A stretch of DNA of 64,000 nt from Hymenolepis diminuta. Taxonomy: Eukaryota > Platyhelminthes > Cestoda > Cyclophyllidea > Hymenolepididae. This document shows positions 15,101 to 64,000 of the stretch, piece after piece. The stretch spans positions 1,069,770-1,133,769 of the forward strand of contig CAADRB010000031.1 in assembly GCA_900708905.1 (NCBI GenBank), in the 5' to 3' direction. Each line of letters starts with the position of its first letter. Positions within the stretch are counted from its first letter, which is position 1. The notes under the pieces were generated by a model, which ran no database searches, was not told the DNA's origin, and was given only the letters and a program-made list of their open reading frames with translations. Made by a program: the position numbers and the translations under genes.

Positions 15101-18100
15101 TGCAGATATTTGTCGCTGCGAAAACTGCCGAAGGAGGTATGTACCTTATCTATTACTCTTATGAGTTACATTTTAAGTATGATTAGTCAATTTTTAGGTG
15201 AATTAGTAATTGAATAATTATTGTTCATGGTAAAACAAGCAGGATTTTTAGTTTTTAATTATATGAACACATCTAAACTGGTAGGAGTGAAAAAATAGTT
15301 TAGTTTCTAAAAGAGAATGGAGATAGCAGAAATGAGAGTCAAGTAATTAAAAAATATTCTACCTCATCTGAGTTCCGAAATCATCGTCTGCTTTTCCAAT
15401 TATTATTTTAAGGCTTAACTCACCTTACTTTTACTTTCTTCATAGAGAATATTATTTACTTTAATTGTGATTCCATTATTTTCCCGCATAATTTTATAAT
15501 AAACACGTACCGAACAAAGGAGCTGGTCAGTTGTCAGATAATTTTTGGGTTTGTAATGGCCGATCTGCCATTGTCCTATCATTTCGCCTTCAATTACATA
15601 TCGATGATCCAAAAATATATTTTCCATTTTAAGTACATCTTCCAGTTGATATTCAACAAGGTGAGAAATCTACTTAATTGTTGGATTCACAATCTAAATG
15701 TTGCCTCCCTTCTCACCGAACACTCATTTGGCATTTACCATGAGTTTTAACCCAGTATTTGTACATACAGGTTTGATAGATGGGATTTCGATAGTATTTG
15801 TGCCAATAAATTAATTCTCATACGAAGATCCTTTTGTTATTGTGTGAACAAGTTTCTCACATCTCATCTGTTTTGTAGGCCTAAAGTCATCCGCCAAGCA
15901 GTAATTTGAACTGCTCTTCATTTACGACTGACAGCGATAAGTAAACTGCATAGAAGACCTGGTTCTATGAATTTTTCAGTAGCTTAATCGGGATCCTTAG
16001 ATCCTTGTGAAGATTAGATACTCTTGAAACACAAAATTCAGGAAAAAGAAGAACGCAACATAAACAAATATAGTATTGTGATAACTTCCTCTAACTAAAT
16101 GGTAGTTAACATATATACGTATCAACTTTGAATTAGCAGAATTAATTTGATGAGATTCATATAATAAAACTACCTTACACTTCGCAGAGGCCGTTTTGGA
16201 GGGAAATATGACTTCTCTACTGGATGTTGTTGGTCAGCTTTGGCATAGTTACAATGACAGTACCAGAGTCCTCGATGCTGAATTGTCCACTCATTTAGAC
16301 GAGAAAAGTGGAATATATTATTTCAATGAGTTCTGGAGAATGGGTCTTCTTTATGATGCTTTGGTTAGTTTAACTCCTAACTTCTACTTGATAAATGAAA
16401 TTTTGATATAGGTTCATAATTCCATAACACTTTTGTTTTTCCAATCAAAAGGTTGACGGAATGAAGAACATCATTGCAGCCAAAATTCCTTACGTCATAG
16501 CAGATATGGAGGAAAACCTTGCGTACCTCTTCGTTGAGGGAATGAATCAAACGCGTGATCTTTTGGACATGAAGAGAGTGGAGGAGACTTGGACTGCTGT
16601 CAAAAGGCAGATTCAAAATCTGATTGTTTCAATTGATATACCGCCTTTCCAAAACAGAGACTTTTCAAATGCTACCTTTGCTGAAAAGCTGCATGATAAA
16701 ATTATAGAACTGATTAGTCAAATTCAGGTTTACTTTGTTGTAAGTTTCTATTTACGTATATTAATGTTTCAGTTATTTTATTATTCTCATGAAATTTAAA
16801 ATGGCTTTTATCACTGGTCACCCTAATCCTTGGCATTAGATCAGATTTGAAGATGAAAGAAAGAGGTGAAACTCGTTTTGGCTTGTGGCACCCCACTACA
16901 TTTGGGTTTGTGTTCAAAATGGGGAGCTCAACACTTAACTTTACAAAGATTTCTGACAGTTGATAGTGTAGGAAGGGTGGTAGATAAATTTTTGTTAAGT
17001 AACTTCACATAGATAAGGCAAGTTAATATGAAAGGGTATAAAGTCTACAGGAAGTATAAAAGATATAAATAATAACCCGTTTGTTAGTTTGACTTTGTTG
17101 AGATCTTTGTTTGATATTAGTTTTAACTTTATCGATCGAGATCGATCAATGAGTCCTTGAAAGTACGCCAGCAAACAACACAACTCAAGGTCGCAAAGTC
17201 AGCACTTGATCTTGGGGTGCGCACTTTCCACAGGTGGTCTCTAAAATACCCATTAATCTTGTCAACATGCGGGCACTCGAAGCTCCTGATATCTCGACAA
17301 TTAATCTGAACAAAAACTGCTATTGATTTTCCACCCTTAAAAGTCAATAAAAATAATAGGGCCAACATTTCTATATTGATAAATTGTGTTAAAGTAACTG
17401 CACTTCCATCTCCTCTTGTCGGGTCTCAGTTAACTGTGGCCTATCACTAGATCCTACAACGGTTCTATGTAAATGATTGAATGGAATGTTGCTTGCTATT
17501 TATTTAATGAGCAGCTAAGGACTGAAAATGGTGAAAGTGACAAGAGATAAAAATGAGATATTATGGCAATCTAGCCGTTTTCAATTGAATCAGTTTGCTT
17601 CTATTTTTAAAATATATGAATCTACAGCACACAGGTATTAAACCGAAATAACTTTGTAGTAAATGTAATTACCTTCACTGAGTTTTGCTATAAAGTGTTA
17701 AAATGAAACATTGAAGGTCAAGGCATTCAACCAAAGAATTCTATTCACTATTTTGCTAAATATTTTCTCAAACATTAAGCTAAATTTGGATTAAATTATT
17801 TTTAATATTCTTTATAGAAACTAGATACAAGAGAACTCTACAACCCTGAACTGATTACAAAAATTCTGCAGAAAATCGAATCTTACTCACAAAAATCCAT
17901 CAATGCGGTCAAAAACTTTGTACCACGTGTTATGGTTAACGTTGAGGGAATAACAAGTAAGTTGTTAACCGAATTGTTTACTATTAGCATGCATATTTCC
18001 GCGTTTAATCTTCTTTTATTTGTTTGTGTGCTTTCTTAAAGGAAATATTATTTATTTAAAAATATATGTGCTATCGAGGAAGACTTATATGCCTGTTGAA

Positions 18101-21100
18101 TATAAATACTTAGTTAACTCACATCTGGATGGTTTACTCTACAGAGTTTGCTTGAAGTGATTTCTTATTATGCTGAAAATTAAGGAATTAGAGAAGGCAT
18201 TGATTCAGAGCCCACTTGTGTATATGTTTACACCGAAATTTGATGGCCATTTCTTTGATGCATCGTCAATGTGGTTTACTGTGCTTCATCAGAATGTTCA
18301 TTAAACTAGAAATATGAGTATGGTATACCACGGTGTGTGCTTATATCGATAATAATTCTCCTTTCATAAACCGTGACGTTTATTACTATTTGCCTAATCC
18401 ATTTAGATTGTGATAAAGGTATGATTAAGACTGGAAAGTGGATATCCTTCAAACAAAAAAATTTACTGAGAGTTAGAGGAAGTGACAATTTAAAATTTCA
18501 TAATTCAGACCAGAGATTTCTGTATGGTTCAAGTTGCAATTGGTGCCTATGCCTGTAGGAAATTCACTACCTGAGATATTGTTTAGGCATTGAAGCTTAG
18601 CTTTTGAAGGCGATCGAGTAAAAATTGCTCACAACCATTGATTATTGGATTTGGTTGCAATTACTTACTTCCCAGACATCCAGATATGTCTTATATTCAA
18701 ATCTATACAAACGAACATAATTACCAAAGTGGGAAAGTCACGTGAGTCACAACTTTTCCCATTTCTTCCTTTGAGGTCGGCGGGAAATCGGTGGATAATA
18801 CTCACTATACTAGTAGCGAAATAGGTTAAAATCTGTTTCTTCACGGAGAATTTTTTTCTGTGATATGTATAAGTGTTAGTTAGTTAGTTAGTATAAAGTG
18901 TTAGTTAATAAATAATATTTACTATCTTATTAGGAAATCTCTATAATGTGGTATCAACAAATGTACGTTCCCTCAAATCAGTTATTTGTGACGCAACTGG
19001 TCAAATTTCGCAAACATTCGATCAGCTATCACAAAAAATCCCCGACTTGCAACCACCACACAAGGGATTACTCGCATTAAAATCTGATTTCGAGCAATTT
19101 GCAGGTCTTATTGCTGTAAGTTTTTAAAAATTGACAAATCATTTACTGTTTTCTGTGAGCCAGCTTTATTACCAAATTATCCTTTTTTAAACCCTGATAT
19201 ATAATATTATTCGAACAAGTAATGCTTAGAAAGAGTTGAGGAGTTTTACTTTTTCATTCCTCGGCTTAGAAAAAACTGCTGTCACGTTTCTGGTGCTTTC
19301 TCTGACGTTAAAGCCACCTTCGCGGATGACATTCTAATCTGTGGTGTTTTAGCAATCCTTTCCTATTATATCAGCTTGTTCTGTCCATTTTTAAATTTGA
19401 ATTAAAATGAAAATTTTGTCAAAAATACATTCATTCATTCAACATAATCACGATTTTTATTAATTACATCTTCCTATCTTGCCATAAGCTTTCTGATTCC
19501 TTCCCCATAGAATTTAGCCAGTTTTGACTCAAAAAATAGCTTCATTTCGACCTCTCCTCTTGAAGTTAGCCTTTGAAGTCCCATTCAATGATTCTGTAAG
19601 TTCCTGAAAAGATGACAGTCGATTGGTGCAAGGGAAGATCGGGAGAATACGGTGAGTGATGCATGACTTCCCGGCCAAATTCTTCAACGAGATTTTTGGT
19701 TGTGGGGTCTGGCATTGTCATGGTGCAGAATTACTCCCTTTCGATTGATCAAAGAAGGCCGTTTTTCCTATAAACTGCTCTTAAAGGAGTTACCTGCTAA
19801 CAGTAAAATTCAGATGTTATTGTTCGATTGTCACCCATTAGTTCATAATAAATAATTCCATTCAAGTCTCACCATACACACAAAAGAATTTTTTCGAGTG
19901 CAGTCCACTTCTAGGTTGTGGAATTGGCATTGAATCACTGTCTTGACTTAGCCACTGCCTTTTGCGCTTAACATTGTTGTAAAGGTTCCACTTCTCGACA
20001 TTCTTGACAGTCTTAGTCATCAGAGGTCGGTCCTGATTGGCACCTGACAACTTAAAAGAAGTTTATGAATAAGAGAACTCGGGTTACTTCATGAAAGTCG
20101 AAAGGAGAAGTCACCTTTACTTCTGTTCTGTCATTTCGTTCCAATTTGTTTGACAGAAGAAGAAGGCGTACAAAATGCACAGATTTAAATATTTGGTGAT
20201 GCTGAGATTCGCAGCTTTGACATAAGTTATTTTTTACCATAGTAGGGCTTATTAGGCATAATTCATCTACGGTGAGTAAGGGTTCAAGATTCGCTTAACA
20301 CTCACGGTTGACAACTACTGATTGCCGTTCGTTTTAACAGAAATGCTCCGTGAATTTAAAGAACTGAACCTTATCGTAGGCTAAATGTATATCAGTTTGA
20401 CTATATCAAAACTATCCAGGACGCATTACTAGAACAATTCAAAGTGTGATAAAGCGGGTGTTTATGTAGTTCATTGAGAGGGGGCGACATGGACAGATGG
20501 GATGGCCTAGGTCACCATTAATTGGAGAAATCTGAAATGTAATGGCTATCACTCAAGGGCTTAATCATGCAAACTAAAATAAACCACTTGAGGACACACA
20601 ATGGCTCTGAAGGGGAGCTTGGGTTTATTGTGATGACATTTCAACAAACATGACCCCGACTAGTCAGTCCACCCAATCGAAATGACCTCATTTCTCTCTT
20701 GCTACTTGTGTTTTCTCCCTTTAATCAATAAAGCTTTCTAACCAACTCCTTTCCCTTTTCTCTATCTTGTTGTATGGTGAGGATCGGAAGAAATTAGAAG
20801 GGTGATAGTTCAGCTAGACTCTGCAGTCTCAGTGATTCTAAACTATCAATTAGTTATCAACAAATTCACGGCAGAGAATCAAGCGTTTCAACTGTTGTAA
20901 CAACTCGTGATGACCGAGATGGAAATATTCAAATCGAGAAAAGTGTAATATACTTAGTCACTACAGTATATTGCTATCCGCACTTCCACAACTTTATCTT
21001 TTGAGTAACATGTTATTCCGGAGGTCGATGGGGGTCTATTTACTCCTAGTGACCAAAATTTTATTTGGAACTATGGGGCCCATTTCATGGGTCAGATAAT

Positions 21101-23739
21101 ATTTTCTATCAGTTCTGAAAAATTTCTTTTTCCTTCAAATAGGAGATAGCTTCTAACGATACAAACGCTACCATCTATTCTCTTGTCAGAAGTTTACAAG
21201 TACGCTCTGTCGTTGATGATATGAAATTGCATACCTTGAAAGGCAATTTGAGTGAAATCAGTGTCAATGCTACCCTCTACCTTCCACTCTGGGCTCGGAA
21301 GTTATCGACGCCAATAATTGCTGATTACTTTGGTATTCCTCTAACTGATGTAAGTGTAATCGTTTTTAAAATGTCATTTTCGATATTAAACATGAAGTAG
21401 AGGCAGCTGAAGGAGAGAAGCTAAGGAGTTACCTTTGCTTAAAACTACTATCACTTTCGTTTGAATAAGGTCCAAAACACTTATATGGTGGGTCTATGCT
21501 TCAATTGTAGCGTGCTATAATACAAAATTTGATGAAAGGGAAAAGTGGATTGGTTAATCATAGTAGTGAAAGCGAGTACATAGTGAGAACTCGCCCATTG
21601 TCACCAAAGCAAGAGTAAAGTATGACTAAAAATCAACGACAAGGGAGACGAAATCAAAAATTTAGAAAAGCAAATAATGAGGGCATTGTACAATAAACGG
21701 AACAATTTTTTGCGGACTTTTAGTAGGGTAAAACTGGTAAGAAAGGAACTTGAAACTAAAGAGGAAAAGGAATTGCTGCAATAAATCAAGCATTTATCAT
21801 TCCATTCGAGTCTTTGACTTTCTAGTGAAACAGGGAGTAGATTATACTGATAAGTAGCCCAACTCTATATGGTTTTAAATTCTAGGACTTGGGAGATATG
21901 GGAAGCTTTGAATCAACTCCTGAATTTTAATTAGCCAATTATTATTGCTTCTCTGCTTCTGTCATAATTGTTGCTGTTCTCATTAGTATATCCTAACTTT
22001 GGTTATAAATTATTGACTTTTTTAATACAGATTCTAATAAGTGTCATGTTTACTTGTTGTGTACTTTAAATATGTTCAATTAAATAAGGGCTAATCTTTG
22101 AGGTCTTTATTTACAGAATCGAAAAAGAAGTCGAATGGAAAAACTATTAAATATCAAGAGAATATTTGACATATTTAATTATCCTTCAAGATATATTTAA
22201 GCAAAAAGCTCAGATATAAAAAATTTGCGTCATAAATTAGTAGATACAGTATTTTTTCCTTTACTTTAGAGCCCGGATGCTAAATATTTGTTCTACTTTG
22301 AGCCTCTCCGCAGAGTTCCTTTCCACAAATTACGACGTAAGTAGAAAATTTAGTAGCTTATTACGTAAGTTATTTATTCTTTCCAAAGCGAAAAACAGTA
22401 AATTTTGTCTATTCATCGGTGACACAGCAGCTAACGCACTCTTCTGAAAGGTCAGAAATCACGGGTCCGATGCCAGTGAACAGAATGACCAACCACAGCG
22501 GTTACGTTTGAATTACAAAGGGGTGGCAGAATTTGGATTTCTCACCAGTTGACCTTCTTTATGTTTCCCTTCCAAATATGAATATTCAAAAATGCTTCCC
22601 TAAATGGATTTTGAAGCTGCGACCGATTATCCAATCATCGAGGTTGTAGTTTTAACATAATTGTCACCACTCGTTGTGAACAAAAGAGTCAGGGGAGGAA
22701 ATTGCATTCTGTTATACCTCTATGATCAAAATCGACCAGTACCGTTGGCTGTTCTCATTAATAATATGCGCTAATGTGTCTGAAGTCGAAGAACTCGGAT
22801 TTATCAACCTTTCACATTGATCGCTACGCGATCGATTAGACTAATGAACTCTCAAAAAACAATGATCAAAGGAAAATTTTTCATTTGTGCGACAATATGG
22901 AGGCAAACTATTTGGCTCTTTAATAATGGAACCAAAAGGTAGTAAGAGCTAGACTTATACAAAGCCGTGATGGTGATAAATCTATCAAGTAATAAACAAA
23001 GCAAATTCCATAACTAATGAAACACAAAGCAATTTCACCGCTCAAAATAAGAAACTTCTGATCGAGGGAAGTGTTATCAAAACTGAACTTGTGCAGAGGA
23101 TAGGTATTCTGGTACTGTTCATATTCTGCCTCTCTCCTTCTATCGACTGGAGTTAAAGCATGCCACTGGCCATCCACACCAATGGGTGTACGCCGATGAA
23201 CATAGCCCTTATGACTTCTGACTTTGCATAAATGCGCGTTGAACACTGCATCAGCAAAAGAAAATGATCCAATGTTTTAGACAAGATCGCAGTGCAAAAA
23301 ATTTTCCGTTTGTCTCATATATTATGAAGCAGAAAGTCTATTGGCCTGGCATTCTCAATTTCTGATAATATGAAGACCCAATCTGCTTAATAGAATATTA
23401 GTATAAATATTCAATAAATTCTGAAGAGTTTTATTGAACAGTTCCAAAAACTGAAAGAGAGAAAAATGAAATGTGCATTTTAATTTGAATTTCAAAGGTA
23501 TATCTCACACAACAGTTCCCGACCCCAAATTCAACATTTTTAATTTGTACATCTAGTAATTTACAAAGAATTCGGTAAATTGAATTGACTTATCGTTTAA
23601 TTTGTCTCATAAATTTAAAAGATTTCTTTTATTAACAGGTCAATTCAAATCCTCTGTCCCTGTCGCTAAAATAATCGAAACTGCAAGTTTAGATGTTCGC
23701 AATTTAATGCAAGTTAAATTATCCAATAATTATAAATAA
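112..23739 (+). CDS. Large lipid transfer protein (apolipoprotein B / apolipophorin-like), C-terminal 2,060 residues, 17 exons, 5' incomplete
   Basis: Exons read from splice sites and phase: 112-533, 1876-2100, 6652-6883, 8162-8188, 9731-9996, 10224-10459, 11368-14526, 14566-14779, 14821-14897, 14971-15136, 16188-16363, 16452-16739, 17818-17956, 18934-19115, 21143-21349, 22270-22336, 23639-23739 (stop TAA 23737-23739). Every junction keeps phase, and after the first partial codon the total is 2,061 codons. The protein is rich in alternating beta-strand stretches (residues about 1-1675), then amphipathic helices (about 1675-2005), then a short basic tail. That order is typical of apoB and apolipophorins, which carry lipid in extracellular particles. 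Many Asn-X-Ser/Thr sites fit a secreted protein. The family call rests on composition and overall pattern, not a catalytic motif, and the diagnostic N-terminal vitellogenin-type domain is outside the window. A different giant beta-rich secreted protein is the main alternative. Exon structure is more certain than the name. Confidence 0.65.
2440..2640 (+). repeat. Intronic repeat family R3, copy 1 (5' part only)
   Basis: CTGATATCCCAGCCAAAAGA, GAGAAAGACACAGG, AAATTTCTTACAGTT and TAGTTCATATTAACAATTTA align with 4150-4290. In intron 2 of the lipid transfer protein gene. Confidence 0.5.
2690..3000 (-). mobile_element. Possible Ty3/gypsy integrase tail remnant
   Basis: On the minus strand about 2905-2790 reads LMKFWTAIHTKLDGKSFLEL followed by LMGGRIRLKVH, resembling the HTTTGKSPAELLMGR-IRT block near the end of gypsy-type integrases. 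Stops follow within 20 codons, then an Arg/Ser-rich stretch. Only this short block is recognisable, with no LTRs or reverse transcriptase nearby. Confidence 0.4.
4140..4730 (+). repeat. Intronic repeat family R3, copy 2 (longest)
   Basis: Its first 150 nt match copy 1 (ATGATATCTCAGCCAAGAGG, AAAATTTCTTACGATTAGG). Its remainder matches copy 3 (TTAAGTTCAATAAATAATAG; CTTATCCATGATGTTCAGTG; ACCGGTATCATTTAATCG; CTTCATTAGTTTATTTTCAC). No coding capacity. Probably a nonautonomous element of about 600 bp. Confidence 0.5.
5834..5857. repeat. (TC)12 microsatellite
   Basis: Twelve uninterrupted TC dinucleotides in intron 2 of the plus-strand gene, giving a fortuitous open frame of 111 codons around it. 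Confidence 0.95.
6584..6605. repeat. (AT)11 microsatellite
   Basis: Eleven uninterrupted AT dinucleotides about 45 bp upstream of the exon 3 acceptor (6651). Confidence 0.95.
7035..7540 (+). repeat. Intronic repeat family R3, copy 3 (3' part)
   Basis: TAGATTCAATAAATGATAAA, CTTATCCACGCTATGCAGTG, ACCGGTTATTTAATCATGAT and CTTCATTAGTTTTGTTTGG follow the same order as in copy 2. In intron 3 of the lipid transfer protein gene. Confidence 0.5.
8162..8188 (+). other. 27-nt micro-exon (exon 4) of the lipid transfer protein gene
   Basis: The acceptor TTCTTTAG and donor AAA|GTAAGT flank 27 nt encoding FALTEENGK-type residues. It enters in phase 2 and leaves in phase 2, and so joins exon 3 (ending 6883) to exon 5 (starting 9731) without a stop. 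Introns of 1.3 and 1.5 kb surround it. Skipping it would also keep the frame (27 = 9 codons), so alternative use is possible. Confidence 0.75.
11368..14526 (+). other. Giant exon 7 of the lipid transfer protein gene (1,053 residues of beta-sheet)
   Basis: Uninterrupted frame from a TTTTAG acceptor to AAG|GTAGGA, phase 0 at both ends. It covers residues about 470-1522. The first codons are Asn-Leu-Leu-Glu-Gly. The apparent start at 11374 is an internal TTG, not a translation start. The sequence alternates charged and hydrophobic residues (for example GKFELSASDKKPPKIRIHF) as in the lipid-binding sheets of apoB-type proteins. Flanking exons are all under 450 nt, so this exon stands out. Confidence 0.9.
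14566..15136 (+). other. Exons 8-10 of the lipid transfer protein gene, separated by 39-73 nt introns
   Basis: Exons 14566-14779, 14821-14897 and 14971-15136 follow the giant exon after introns of 39, 41 and 73 nt. Only the spliced frame is open: reading through 14821 in phase 0 hits a stop within 20 codons. They finish the beta-rich part (residues about 1523-1675, including VFLISNEKQLNG). Confidence 0.85.
15137..18933 (+). other. Introns 10-13 of the lipid transfer protein gene
   Basis: 15137-16187, 16740-17817 and 17957-18933 are AT-rich introns of about 1 kb; 16364-16451 is 88 nt. A short (GTTA)4 run is at 18875-18890. I see no repeat or RNA gene in them. Confidence 0.7.
16188..21349 (+). 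other. Helical C-terminal region of the lipid transfer protein (exons 11-15)
   Basis: Exons 16188-16363, 16452-16739, 17818-17956, 18934-19115 and 21143-21349 encode about 330 residues that change from beta-strand to amphipathic helix pattern. Examples are GMKNIIAAKIPYVIADMEEN and LYNPELITKILQKIESYSQK. ApoB and apolipophorins have comparable lipid-surface helices late in the chain. For exon 12 I chose the strong donor GTT|GTAAGT at 16740 over CAG|GTTTAC 13 nt earlier. Only the later one keeps phase 0 into exon 13 without shortening the reading by a non-multiple of three. Confidence 0.8.
19440..20330 (-). mobile_element. Decayed mariner-family transposase in intron 14 of the lipid transfer protein gene
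   Basis: Minus-strand fragments read in order as a mariner transposase. The clearest is VEKWNLYNNVKRKRQWLSQD..GLHSKKFFCVYGET (20050-19862), matching the DEKW-LYDN-KRK-W and PKP-HGKK-block. A degraded HDNA/SPDLAPSD region follows at about 19750-19620, and the C-terminal SLNG..KFYGEGIRKL..VINKNRDYVE at about 19590-19440. Frameshifts and stops break it, the first catalytic Asp of (G)DEKW reads Val, and the second is lost. It is inactive. Terminal repeats were not identified, so edges are approximate. Confidence 0.75.
22270..23739 (+). other. Last two exons and stop of the lipid transfer protein gene
   Basis: Exon 16 (22270-22336) encodes a Leu/Phe/Arg-rich segment ending FHKLR. Exon 17 (23639-23739) starts two bases into a codon and ends with TAA. 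The final 55 residues are basic and hydrophobic. There is no cysteine-rich von Willebrand D domain, unlike vitellogenins and insect apolipophorins. Confidence 0.8.
22420..22655 (+). repeat. Dispersed repeat with tRNA-like promoter motifs, copy A
   Basis: Starts with CAGCAGCTAACGCACT (A-box-like) and, about 30 nt later, CGGGTCCGATGCC (B-box-like). It continues through AAAGGGGTGGCAGAATTTGG, ATTTCTCACCAG and ATTCAAAAATGCTTCCCTAA. The same order, diverged, recurs at 43245-43480 and 55690-55885. A tRNA-derived SINE is the likely identity. In intron 16 of the plus-strand gene. Confidence 0.5.
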
Positions 23740-23934
23740 CCACCATATTCCTCTTATTTCAGTTCCGAAGGGTCGATAAAAAAAAACCGTGACAGGAATT
23801 CTTCGCCTTCAATAATTCAAAATTTACGCGAATGAATAATCTCAAATTTTAAATACAGTTGCATATTAAATTCACATTTGAATTGAAATAATATTTGTGT
23901 TCTATAAAATGCAATGGTATTCTTCTATTTTTAC

Positions 23935-23940
23935 TTTATT
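23935..23940 (-). terminator. Candidate poly(A) signal of the WDFY3-like gene
   Basis: TTTATT on the plus strand is AATAAA on the minus strand, about 280 nt beyond the WDFY3-like stop. It lies upstream of the opposite gene's signals, so the two 3' UTRs would overlap. Confidence 0.35.
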
Positions 23941-24008
23941 TGAAAATATAATGGCAGAGCACAATCAACGAAGTTATTTTTCCAATTCTACTCAAGGTTC
24001 ATAAAGAG

Positions 24009-24047
24009 AATAAAATAAAAGAAAGAAATTAGGGAAGGATAAATAAA
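24009..24047 (+). terminator. Candidate poly(A) signals of the lipid transfer protein gene
   Basis: Three AATAAA hexamers lie at 24009-24014, 24014-24019 and 24042-24047, 270-310 nt past the stop. No closer AATAAA is visible in the 3' UTR. If used, the transcript would run towards the last exon of the opposite gene. Confidence 0.4.
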
Positions 24048-24219
24048 GACAATGTACCAGTAACATTTTTGATAGCATTAAAGAGCGAAGGTAGATTGCG
24101 CAAGAATTCACACCAAACACGACGCTACTTAAGTGAATTTAAGTAGAATGAGATACGCGTAATCATACAGGGGAGTGGAAATGTACAGAAGATGAAATGT
24201 ACAAGGAAGAATGCTATCT

Positions 24220-63924
<39,705 letters not shown>

Positions 63925-64000
63925 CTAAGATTTAACCGCCAGATTAGTGAATGAGTTCAAATCCAAAATCCTTATTGTCTAATGAATTGACAAATTGAAC

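Overview
This is a 64 kb piece of animal (metazoan) nuclear genome carrying the 3' parts of two large, intron-rich genes that face each other tail to tail. Their stop codons are 480 bp apart. Sequence is AT-rich, there are no bacterial operon features, and every coding exon has splice sites. Many introns are very short, with one group at 39-44 nt and another at about 62-78 nt. The rest run to several kb. From memory that bimodal pattern is typical of flatworms, tapeworms in particular, so a cestode is my best guess. The species cannot be fixed from the window.

Plus strand, 1 to about 24,060: the last 17 exons of a secreted large lipid transfer protein (apolipoprotein B / apolipophorin class). 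The joined exons give 2,060 residues ending at 23,739, with all phases consistent. A 3,159-nt exon (11,368-14,526) holds 1,053 residues of beta-rich sheet. Smaller exons then encode an amphipathic helical region and a short tail. No C-terminal von Willebrand D domain is visible. The N-terminal lipid-binding module lies upstream of the window.

Minus strand, 63,924 down to 24,220: 42 exons of a WDFY3 (Alfy) orthologue, a selective-autophagy scaffold. The joined exons give 3,644 residues in one open frame: armadillo-like repeats, a ConA-like domain, a long helical middle, then PH-BEACH, BEACH, WD40 and FYVE. Roughly the first 300 residues are upstream of the window. Lineage features include loss of the linker that holds the Atg8-binding motif in human WDFY3, Ser/Gly/Asn-rich insertions, an unusual CX4C first zinc pair in FYVE, and two GC-AG introns.

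The introns hold decayed mobile DNA: two different mariner-type transposase relics (19.4-20.3 kb and 50.1-51.1 kb), a probable Ty3/gypsy integrase remnant (2.7-3.0 kb), a family of repeats with tRNA-like B-box motifs, and two further dispersed repeat families. I found no RNA gene, CRISPR array or complete nested gene. The two genes have no obvious functional link; one concerns lipid transport and the other autophagy. No clearly new system was found. The most unusual items are the altered Alfy architecture and the GC-AG introns.
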